Source: CBDCUC01 sp965222485
GTDB lineage: Bacteria; Pseudomonadota; Alphaproteobacteria; Rhizobiales; Hyphomicrobiaceae
Assembly: GCA_965222485.1 (NCBI GenBank)
Contig: CBDCUC010000021.1
Location: 1-13,934 of the forward strand
Reading direction: 5' to 3'
DNA: 13,934 nt
In this document: positions 1 through 6,822 of the stretch, one piece after another
How positions within the stretch are numbered: position 1 is the first letter of the stretch
Layout of the letters: each line of letters starts with the position of its first letter
The notes under the pieces: model-generated
Seen by the model: only the letters and a program-made list of their open reading frames with translations
Told to the model about the DNA's origin: nothing
The model's database searches: none
Position numbers and translations under genes: made by a program

Positions 1-135
1 ACTCCGGAGTCGCGCTACCTTAGGATGTCGGCAAGTCCATCGATAGCGGAAGAAAAAAGTGCAACGCCTGGGGACTGGGAACGAAGGCCAAGCGTTCTGT
101 CGACACGCTATGCGATGCAGCCAATCCGTAGCCTG

Positions 136-675
136 CTACCCATCCCCCAACTTCTTGAACGCAACATCAAATCCATTGAGTGGCACGGTAATCGTAACCG
201 GCTTTCGCTTTAGATTTTGGATCGAGACCTTCATGGCTTTGGCCGTCTGCATTGTTTGGGTGATTGCTTTGGTCAACTGGACACCCACGTAGCAGCCGTT
301 GGCGTCACAAGTCTGGAACGGATGCCTCTTCTGTGACCCGTCACCGAAGTCAATAGTCATACCAGCGGGCAGAAAAGGTCCAACAGGCACTTGCACCAGC
401 ATGGCCGCAACGTCTTTCTCCCTCGTAACGCTTGCACGCAACAAAAGCTTACGCGGTTGTTCGAGAAAAATGGTGTAGATCGCCTTGCAGGTGAGCTTTT
501 CATTGCCGCCACAATTGACGCTCCACAGCGGAACCGCACTTGGCTTTGCTCGTTCTTGCGCAGGCTTGTCGGCCTGGGCGCGTGCAGTGCTGTCAAAACC
601 CGCGCCAATCCCGACCAGCAAGATAGCTGCGACAGCAAGCCTCAGAATTGTTGGCCATTGCCGCCTTGTTCTCAT
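136..675 (-). CDS. IalB-family (invasion-associated locus B) exported protein
   Basis: The 179-residue product looks like a periplasmic or surface-associated protein of the invasion-associated locus B family. It has a basic N-terminus (MRTRRQ), a hydrophobic stretch at about residues 10-26 and a likely signal peptidase site after ARAQA (residues 31-35). The mature part starts with the family-typical W-S-V-N-C (51-55) and has four cysteines, C55, C63, C123 and C128, the last two in T-C-D-A-N-G-C, a pattern expected to form disulfides. I chose the start at 675 because a GAGGAGA Shine-Dalgarno sits 5 bases upstream; an upstream in-frame ATG at 774 would place a hydrophilic extension before the signal peptide. 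It lies 189 bases downstream of the autotransporter on the same strand, so shared transcription is possible but not shown. IalB of Bartonella is linked to erythrocyte invasion; in free-living relatives the role is unknown. Family call fairly sure, function not. Confidence 0.85.
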   Translation of the reverse strand: MRTRRQWPTILRLAVAAILLVGIGAGFDSTARAQADKPAQERAKPSAVPLWSVNCGGNEKLTCKAIYTIFLEQPRKLLLRASVTREKDVAAMLVQVPVGPFLPAGMTIDFGDGSQKRHPFQTCDANGCYVGVQLTKAITQTMQTAKAMKVSIQNLKRKPVTITVPLNGFDVAFKKLGDG

Positions 676-680
676 GGGCG

Positions 681-687
681 TCTCCTC
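681..687 (-). promoter_or_regulatory. Ribosome binding site that fixes the IalB-like start
   Basis: On the minus strand GAGGAGA lies 5 bases before the ATG at 675. This supports that start over the in-frame ATG at 774. Confidence 0.65.
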
Positions 688-864
688 GATCTGATACCTA
701 TCATCGCTGGCTCGCGTTCGCGCGCGGAACAGAGGATCTTGAGAGGGTGTTGGTTCCCAAGGCTCAAAACGCATCTGTAAAATGCAAGCAGATCACTCTG
801 CCGGGATCGCCAAAAGGCTTGCCGACTTGTACGAAAAGCTTTGTGGGAGCACCGTCAGCTTGCC

Positions 865-3800
865 TCAGAACTTGGCGCCAAATTTGATGCCACCGGAATG
901 CTGCTCGCCATCCTCGGAAAACCGCCCGCCGTAGTTTAGCTTGAGATTAAACCCGTCGATTGACATCACATCGACGCCCGCTGAAACGTCGAAAAAGACC
1001 TCTTCGAACTCGGAGCCAACGGTAAATGTCGGTACACCAGAAGGGGCACCCAGGAAGCTCGACGTCAGTTGGAAGTCGGTGTCGTTAAAGAATGTAACGC
1101 CAGCGCGCACAAACGGGCGCACAATGGCGCCGCTTTCAAGCCGCGTCTCACCACCGATTTCCAGCGCCGGACTTGCGCTCAACACCCAGTCCTCTTCACT
1201 GCGCACATTGAGGCTTGCAGCACCGCCGCCGGTTTCGCGAAAACCACCGTAATCCAGGTATATCGCGTCGAAATCAACCATCGGTTTGAAGTACCAACGG
1301 CCCTGATCGAAGGTATGGCCAAGGCGCGCATGCACGCCGCCGAATGTAATCTCATGATCGCCGTTTGCCACGCCAATGCCGGCAAAACCGATCGTACGCT
1401 CAGTATCGAACCAGCCGTGACCGCCGAACGCGGCCGCCGCCAAGCTGGTATTGCCCCAACGGTTCTTTAGAACAAGCGCACCTTCAAGACGATCGCCCTC
1501 AGAATGGGCAGCATTTTGTGTATCAAGGTTGCTGTTTTCATATGAGAGTGCTGCACCCAATCGCCAGTTTCCCGACAACGCGACTTGAGCCCCACCTGCA
1601 ATGTTCCAAGCGTCCTCATCTCCGCCGATGTTGGTGCGCGAGCGATCCCACTCAAAAGTGCGCCCGCCGATTTTAGCCCAGACGCACTGGTCCTCGGCAA
1701 CAATCGCCCCCGCACCGCTCGCGGTCGGGCAGCTCATCACGCTGTCCATGAAGAACTGGTGCGACAGAATGGTGTTCTGGACCTGCGCCAGGTAGTGCTC
1801 TGGATGCAGGCGATCGAGAAGCGATGCGTAGGTTTCAAGATCGACAACGCCGACCAGGAAGGTCAGCAGTGGGTTGAGTCCGCCGCCGCCTGCTTCCAGC
1901 ACTGCGTTGAAATTATTGGCAACAGCGAACTGGTTAGGCGTAAGGCCAGCTGAATTCGCCGGCGTGAAGTCAATGGCAAACCCCAGCGCCATGGTATTGG
2001 CATCGGGAAACAGCAACGTGTAATCAGCAACTGCCGTGTCAGTGACACTGACACCGTTGTTGGTCACCCCACCGGTAGCTGTCAGAATATTGACTTGTCC
2101 CGATGCGCTCCCCGCTCCGACGACGTTTGGAACCACGCTGCCAGCCACCGACGCCGATCCGTTGACAACGACCTTGTCGGCTGCTGGCACATTCTGATTG
2201 ACGTCGACAATCAGCACACCGCCTGCGCCTTGTGTGTAGTCGCCATTCACGGTAATGACACTGCCCGCCGGGCCACCGGCCATGTTGAGGACACCACCGG
2301 TGTTGTTGAAGTCGCCGTCAATAGTGAAGCTTCCAGCACTGACATCGAGTACACCACCATTGATGAGCGACAAGCCCAGTTCGCCCGCCGTCAATGGGCC
2401 GCCAGTGAAGGCGACCACGCCGCCGTCGATGGTCATGCCTTCGAAATTCTGGAAGATCCCGGTATTGAGCGGGCCAGCAAAAGCCGCATTCTGGAACGTG
2501 ACCGTATCGATCATGCCATCGGCGATTGAGGTGTCGTCGCCACCATCGAAAAGAGTAACGCCGGCAATGTCTGCCGTACCAGTGATTACAAGATCGTCAC
2601 TGCCATCATTAGCGAGCACCTGACCGGTGACTTTGGAGCCACTCTTCATCGTTATCGTTGAATCGCCCGCGTCGTTGAAGATGGCAAGGCCGGATGTTGC
2701 GCTGACATCGGCGCCTGAGTTGAGCGTAATGTTGGTCTGTTTGCCCGCACCCGTAAATGTGTAAATGCCAAAACCGGTGCCACCTGTCACTGCGCCGCTG
2801 GACGTGACGCTCAACACACCAGCGCCACCCGTATTGATGGCGAATATTCCAGATCGGCCTCCCAAGACCGTCCCCGGTCCCGTCGTGATATTGAAGCCGG
2901 AGCCGCCGAAATTGCCCGAATAAATGCCGTCGTTTAGTGTCCCCGTTACGTCGCCAGTTGTGGTGACGGTTAGAGCGCCGCTGCCCAAGTTGGTTGAATT
3001 AATACCCCATCGTCCACCTGAAACCGTGCCAGGTCCGGTGCTGATGGTGAGATCGGTGCCAAAATTGAGTGATCGAATGCCGTAGATCGCTGTCCCCGTT
3101 ACATCGCCGGTGGTGGTTACAGACAACGCGCCGCCGTTGTAGTTGCGGGAATTAATGCCAAAGAAGCTCCCCGTGACCGTCCCCGGTCCCGTAGTGACGG
3201 TGAGGTCGCCCGTGCCGAGGTTGCGAGAATAGATACCGGTAACTCCACCCGTCACCGCCCCTGACCCCGTGGTGACTGTCAGGTCGGTGTTCCGATTATA
3301 TGAATAAATCCCGGCGGTAGCCGTGCCTGTCACATCTCCGGTCGTGGTGACAGTCAGCGCCCCGCTTCCAAAATTTTGAGCTCTGATGCCCAGTCGTTGA
3401 CCCTGGACCGCGCCGGGCCCTGTCGTGACGGTGTGGTTAGTGCCGAAATTGGTTGAACGTATGCCGTAAAAGCCAGTTCCTGTTACATCTCCGGTCGTGG
3501 TGATGGACAGCGCGCCGGTGCCGTAGTTCCCCGCAAGAATACCACTGGCTCCGCCAGAAATCGTACCGGGACCGGTGTTGACGTTGAAGTCGCCGGAGAC
3601 ATAGTTGCGCGAGACAATGCCGTACCCACTTGTCCCTGTTACTTCGCCGGTGGTGGTGACGGTCAGCGCCCCGCTTCCAAAGTTGCGGGAAAAAATCCCT
3701 GTTTGACCACCTGAAACTGTACCGGGCCCGGTGGTCACGTTAAGGTCGGTGCCGCCGCCGAAATTATCCGTAAAGATTCCGACGGAGTTCGTGCCCATCA

Positions 3801-4929
3801 CATCGCCAGTGGTCGTGACCGACAGTGCACCACTTCCGTAGTTACGGGAGAATATTCCGGTAGCGCCCCCCATGACCGTCCCCGGTCCGGTGGTGATCGT
3901 CAGGTCGGTGCCGAAGTTGAATAATCGGATGCCGTAAGAGGCGGTCCCCGTAACATCGCCAGTGGTTGTGACCGACAACGCGCCGCCATAGTAATTGCGG
4001 GAATCGATGCCGAAGGTGCCTCCCATAACCGTACCCGGTCCCGCGTTGACGGTGAGGTCGCCGGTGCCATTGTTACGGGCGAAAATTCCAGTCGAATTCG
4101 TCCCTGTCACGTCGCCGGTGGTGGTAACGGACAGCGCACCGCTGCCTTGATTTTCGGCCACAATACCGCCGAGCCCTCCCAAAACCGTACCCGGCCCAGT
4201 AGATATGGTGAGGTCGGTGCCGCGGTTGCGCGCCAAAATCCCTGCGAAACCGGTGCCCGTTACATCGCCGGTGGTGGTGATGGACAAAGCGCCACTGCCA
4301 TAGTTGCGGGCATCGATGCCATCGCCTCCACCCAAGACGGTACCCGGGCCGGTGGTGACGGTGAGGTTAGTGCCGACGTTAAGTGAATAAATGCTGGTCC
4401 CAAGGGTGCCTGTCACATCGCCGGTCGTGGTGACGGAAAGCGAACCTGTACCCAGGTTGATGGCGTAGATGCCCCGGAAAAATCCGGTGATGGTCGAATT
4501 GTTGTTATCCGTAAACGTAATCGATGTGGTTCCAGCGCCGTTGAACATTTGGATCGCGTCGAACACAGCCGTGTTGATACCAAATCCCGGATCGGTGGTC
4601 GCAACCAGCGCGCCGCCGGGTGCAGGTGTAAGGAATTGCGTGACATCGGCACCCGCCGCGCCGGAGCACGTCCAAATTCCCGAACCCACACCACCCGTTT
4701 CCGTACACGATCCTGCATGAAGGGAGGTGGGCGCAACGGCCATGGCCAAGGCCACGACGCTTACCGAGGCTAACAGTGGGGCAATGCTGGCGACCCGGCC
4801 TTTATGTTTGGCTAGCCGCCCTCCTCGCAGCATCAATTGGGCTGCGACCCCTGGCGGGCCATTCGCCGCCGGGCCATAACGGCGGACCCGGTCACGCCTT
4901 GAAATACCCGCTTCAGTTTGCCTTTTCAT
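865..4929 (-). CDS. Autotransporter with two-type beta-helix repeat passenger and outer-membrane beta-barrel
   Basis: This 1354-residue protein is a type Va autotransporter. A basic extension (about 1-46) precedes a hydrophobic signal core (about 47-66), with probable cleavage near S-L-H-A (69-72). The mature end has a cysteine pair (C75, C88). Residues 161-725 are about 22 repeats of 22-28 residues, alternating A-type (S-G-A-L-S-V-T-T-T-G-D-V-T-G-T) and B-type (T-D-L-T-V-T-T-G-P-G-T-V-x-G-G), each ending G-I-x-x-x-N: a parallel beta-helix pattern. Residues 726-990 are less regular passenger. A linker with helical character (about 996-1066) and a second cysteine pair (C1067, C1082) lead to a barrel of about 270 residues ending in G-A-K-F; a C-terminal phenylalanine is the usual outer-membrane assembly signal. 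No clear ribosome site precedes 4929; an internal ATG at 4833 (residue 33) would give a more normal signal peptide, so the start is uncertain. The passenger substrate is unknown; adhesion is a guess. Confidence 0.93.
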   Translation of the reverse strand: MKRQTEAGISRRDRVRRYGPAANGPPGVAAQLMLRGGRLAKHKGRVASIAPLLASVSVVALAMAVAPTSLHAGSCTETGGVGSGIWTCSGAAGADVTQFLTPAPGGALVATTDPGFGINTAVFDAIQMFNGAGTTSITFTDNNNSTITGFFRGIYAINLGTGSLSVTTTGDVTGTLGTSIYSLNVGTNLTVTTGPGTVLGGGDGIDARNYGSGALSITTTGDVTGTGFAGILARNRGTDLTISTGPGTVLGGLGGIVAENQGSGALSVTTTGDVTGTNSTGIFARNNGTGDLTVNAGPGTVMGGTFGIDSRNYYGGALSVTTTGDVTGTASYGIRLFNFGTDLTITTGPGTVMGGATGIFSRNYGSGALSVTTTGDVMGTNSVGIFTDNFGGGTDLNVTTGPGTVSGGQTGIFSRNFGSGALTVTTTGEVTGTSGYGIVSRNYVSGDFNVNTGPGTISGGASGILAGNYGTGALSITTTGDVTGTGFYGIRSTNFGTNHTVTTGPGAVQGQRLGIRAQNFGSGALTVTTTGDVTGTATAGIYSYNRNTDLTVTTGSGAVTGGVTGIYSRNLGTGDLTVTTGPGTVTGSFFGINSRNYNGGALSVTTTGDVTGTAIYGIRSLNFGTDLTISTGPGTVSGGRWGINSTNLGSGALTVTTTGDVTGTLNDGIYSGNFGGSGFNITTGPGTVLGGRSGIFAINTGGAGVLSVTSSGAVTGGTGFGIYTFTGAGKQTNITLNSGADVSATSGLAIFNDAGDSTITMKSGSKVTGQVLANDGSDDLVITGTADIAGVTLFDGGDDTSIADGMIDTVTFQNAAFAGPLNTGIFQNFEGMTIDGGVVAFTGGPLTAGELGLSLINGGVLDVSAGSFTIDGDFNNTGGVLNMAGGPAGSVITVNGDYTQGAGGVLIVDVNQNVPAADKVVVNGSASVAGSVVPNVVGAGSASGQVNILTATGGVTNNGVSVTDTAVADYTLLFPDANTMALGFAIDFTPANSAGLTPNQFAVANNFNAVLEAGGGGLNPLLTFLVGVVDLETYASLLDRLHPEHYLAQVQNTILSHQFFMDSVMSCPTASGAGAIVAEDQCVWAKIGGRTFEWDRSRTNIGGDEDAWNIAGGAQVALSGNWRLGAALSYENSNLDTQNAAHSEGDRLEGALVLKNRWGNTSLAAAAFGGHGWFDTERTIGFAGIGVANGDHEITFGGVHARLGHTFDQGRWYFKPMVDFDAIYLDYGGFRETGGGAASLNVRSEEDWVLSASPALEIGGETRLESGAIVRPFVRAGVTFFNDTDFQLTSSFLGAPSGVPTFTVGSEFEEVFFDVSAGVDVMSIDGFNLKLNYGGRFSEDGEQHSGGIKFGAKF
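2827..3213 (-). repeat. Duplicated passenger block, copy 2
   Basis: Residues 573-701 form the second copy of the five-rung block at 3676-4065. The copy begins directly after another B unit, giving the only B-B junction in the array. After the 77-residue gapless part, alignment continues with small indels through an A unit containing N-F-G-G and a B unit containing T-T-G-P-G-T-V. Confidence 0.7.
3676..4065 (-). repeat. Duplicated passenger block, copy 1
   Basis: Residues 289-418 hold five rungs (B-A-B-A-B). The first 77 residues (289-365) align without gaps to residues 573-649, with 60 of 77 identical by direct comparison. Shared oddities mark the pair: a T-G-D-L-T-V opening, a shortened A unit starting G-G-A-L-S after R-N-Y-x, and an A unit ending N-F-G-G. 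The separation is 284 residues, or 11 rungs. Confidence 0.7.
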
Positions 4930-5204
4930 AGAACGCTTGAACTCGACGCTTCACCCGGCAAAACTTTACTAAAGACAGCAAGTAGCTGCTGACATAAATC
5001 AGTATCACTTTCTAACCGGGCTGTATGGGCGCGACAATATTCGGTTCTTCGGTCCAATGGTGCACGCAAAATGGCTCCCAAGAGGGGCATCGATAAAGGC
5101 TTGTTCGCGTTCGGAAAACAGAATTGAGAGAGAATCTCCTCGGGTCAGACCACTAATAATTGGTATGCAGGTGTTGCGTTTATACACCGATTGAGATGTT
5201 CGAT
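4930..5204. promoter_or_regulatory. Divergent intergenic region between autotransporter and TIGR03032 gene
   Basis: Both flanking genes read away from this 275-base stretch, so promoters for both should be here. I see no convincing sigma-70-like -35/-10 pair on either strand, and no strong inverted repeat. Assignment rests on gene orientation only. Confidence 0.4.
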
Positions 5205-6353
5205 ATGACTGACAGGAAAAGTCCAAAGCCTGCAGAACAGCCCGCGCAGCAAGTTTTAGGAGACGCCAAAACGTCTGCTCCAGCCGCTACAGAGCAGACC
5301 GTCACGTATTCCATCTCTCCCGGGCTTGCGCCCCTGTTGGCGCGACTCAACGTGTCGATTGCGTTTTCATCTTATCAGTCTGGAAAATTCTACCTCATGG
5401 GCCGCAACCCCGAAGGTGGCATCATGATCAATGAGCGCTTTTTTAAGAAGGCAATGGGTTTCCACGCGACCGACGACGGGTTTCTCTTGGCAACGCTGCA
5501 GGAGATTATCTGTTTCGAAAACGTGCTCGATGACGGCCAGTTTATCAACCACACCTACGATGCCTGTTTTGTCCCGCGCACGGTACACATAACTGGCGCC
5601 CTGGATACGCATGATATCGGTGAGACCAACGATGGCCGCATTGTATTTGTGAATACCGCCTACAATTGCGTGGCTGAGATTTCGCCGCGCCACAGCTTCA
5701 AGCCGGTGTGGAAACCGGACTTCGTATCAAAGATCGTTTGTGAGGATCGCTGCCATTTAAACGGGATGGCGATGGGCGACGGCCGTCCACGATACGTCAC
5801 CGCTATAAGCCGGTCCGATACCATTGATGGCTGGCGCGACCGGCGGGCGAACGGAGGCATTGTCATCGATGTGATGCGGAATGAAGTCGTCTGCAGCGGG
5901 TTATCAATGCCGCACTCGCCACGGCTTCATGCAGGCAAACTTTGGGTTCTCAATTCGGGGACCGGCGAATTGGGTTGGGTGGAATTGGGTGAAAATAGTG
6001 GTGAAGGTCAGTTTCACGCGCTTTGCTTTTGCCCCGGCTTCGTGCGGGGACTCGGCTTTTACGGTGACTTTGCTTTTGTCGGACTTTCCAAACCGCGATA
6101 TGAGCGCTTTGAAGGTCTTGAGTTGGACCGCCGCCTGCAAGAAACAGATTCTGAACCCTGGTGTGGTGTGCAAGTGATCGATCTCAAGACCGGCCGCTGC
6201 GTTGAATGGTTCCGTGTCGATGGTGCTATTGGCGAACTTTACGATGTTGGCGTGCTCGCTGGTGTCGTCTGTCCGATGTCCTTGGGGTTCACGTCGGACG
6301 AAATCGCTGGCTTCATCACGCACGATGCGTGGGAGGATGGCAAAACGAAGTAA
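5205..6353 (+). CDS. TIGR03032 (DUF4915) family protein, function unknown
   Basis: From the ATG at 5205 the product has 382 residues, close to the usual size of TIGR03032/DUF4915 proteins. Hallmarks, in that numbering: T-H-D-I near 135-138, N-T-A-Y-N-C at 150-155, C-E-D-R-C-H-L-N-G-M at 179-188, G-L-S-M-P-H-S-P-R at 232-240, L-N-S-G-T-G-E-L-G at 249-257, C-P-G-F-V-R-G-L at 276-283 and G-L-S-K-P-R at 293-298. The repeated short beta-strand pattern would fit a propeller-like fold, which is inference. No signal peptide or membrane segment is visible, so it is probably cytoplasmic. In-frame alternative starts are ATG at 5196 and TTG at 5160; I prefer 5205 because GAG at 5193-5195 sits 9 bases upstream and MTDRK is a natural hydrophilic N-terminus. 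It stands alone. Family recognition is strong; biochemical role is unknown. Confidence 0.9.
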   Translation: MTDRKSPKPAEQPAQQVLGDAKTSAPAATEQTVTYSISPGLAPLLARLNVSIAFSSYQSGKFYLMGRNPEGGIMINERFFKKAMGFHATDDGFLLATLQEIICFENVLDDGQFINHTYDACFVPRTVHITGALDTHDIGETNDGRIVFVNTAYNCVAEISPRHSFKPVWKPDFVSKIVCEDRCHLNGMAMGDGRPRYVTAISRSDTIDGWRDRRANGGIVIDVMRNEVVCSGLSMPHSPRLHAGKLWVLNSGTGELGWVELGENSGEGQFHALCFCPGFVRGLGFYGDFAFVGLSKPRYERFEGLELDRRLQETDSEPWCGVQVIDLKTGRCVEWFRVDGAIGELYDVGVLAGVVCPMSLGFTSDEIAGFITHDAWEDGKTK

Positions 6354-6822
6354 GATGGATACTACAACGGCCGGAGAAAACGACCTGACCTTGCGGTCAA
6401 CGCATACTGGATTTCCCAAACTTGCCAGCACAAGTAGCCTGCGCGCTTCGCACGCCACAAGCTTCGTCGATTGTCCGCTCTAATCTTCATAGCGGTACCT
6501 TGACCCGACCATTTTCCAAAACTTATCAATGTCTCAAAGTGGCCCGCTTCGACGTTTCGCTGCAGCGCAGCCAACCGGCCGCAGTTAGGGGTGAAGCTGA
6601 AGATCGGTGCGCGTTCCGGTGAAGTTTCCGGTGCTAAGGGCAGACCGTCCGTGCCCAGTGCCCTGTGCAAACCGCGCATCTTGACCCATAGCGGATATTT
6701 CAATCACCTCACATCATTGTCGCAGAGCGGATATGCTCCATACTTTTTCCGCAGATCAATGGCGCTGCGATGCGGCTGCTGAAATCCCTAAAGGGAGTGG
6801 CCCTCGCAAAGTCAAACCCAAA
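6354..6822. other. Gene-poor stretch with degenerate AGCGG-containing repeats
   Basis: No reading frame here looks like a gene. The stretch lies past the 3' ends of two convergent genes. It contains AGCGGATAT twice, at 6690-6698 and 6726-6734, and an inverted pair CCGCT (6475-6479) / AGCGG (6491-6495). The first AGCGGATAT copy is preceded by TTGACCCAT, and TTGACCC recurs at 6501-6507 after the AGCGG of the inverted pair. From memory, similar motifs recur between genes in Bradyrhizobium-type genomes; I cannot verify that here. No terminator with a clear T-run was found. Confidence 0.4.

Larger units (their letters stand above)
2755..4449 (-). repeat. Passenger repeat array of about 22 alternating beta-helix rungs
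   Basis: The array covers residues 161-725 of the autotransporter. I count ten good A-type and eleven B-type units, plus one degenerate A-type at the low-coordinate end. Conserved parts are the T-T-T-G-D-V-T-G-T or T-G-P-G-T-V core and the closing G-I-x-x-x-N-x-G. The three residues before G-I and the three after it vary most, as expected for positions facing out of a solenoid. The strict A-B alternation fails once, at 3139-3288, where two B units are adjacent. Confidence 0.9.

Noticed and set aside
1..10. Palindrome ACTCCGGAGT at the window edge
   Set aside because: It is short and has no associated gene or second copy; not evidence of a site.
391..780. 129-residue plus-strand frame opposite the IalB-like gene
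   Set aside because: It is antisense to a gene with a signal peptide, a ribosome site and family cysteines.
2755..4449. Repeat array considered as a CRISPR or DNA-level satellite
   Set aside because: The repeats are in frame, diverge at synonymous sites and encode a regular beta-helix pattern; there are no uniform repeats with unique spacers.
6362..6703. 113-residue minus-strand frame in the gene-poor stretch
   Set aside because: It reads through the AGCGG/TTGACCC intergenic repeat; its composition and lack of motifs suggest a chance frame.
6785..6796. TCCCT-AA-AGGGA inverted repeat after the TIR gene
   Set aside because: The stem is 5 bp with a 2-base loop and no T-run; likely chance.
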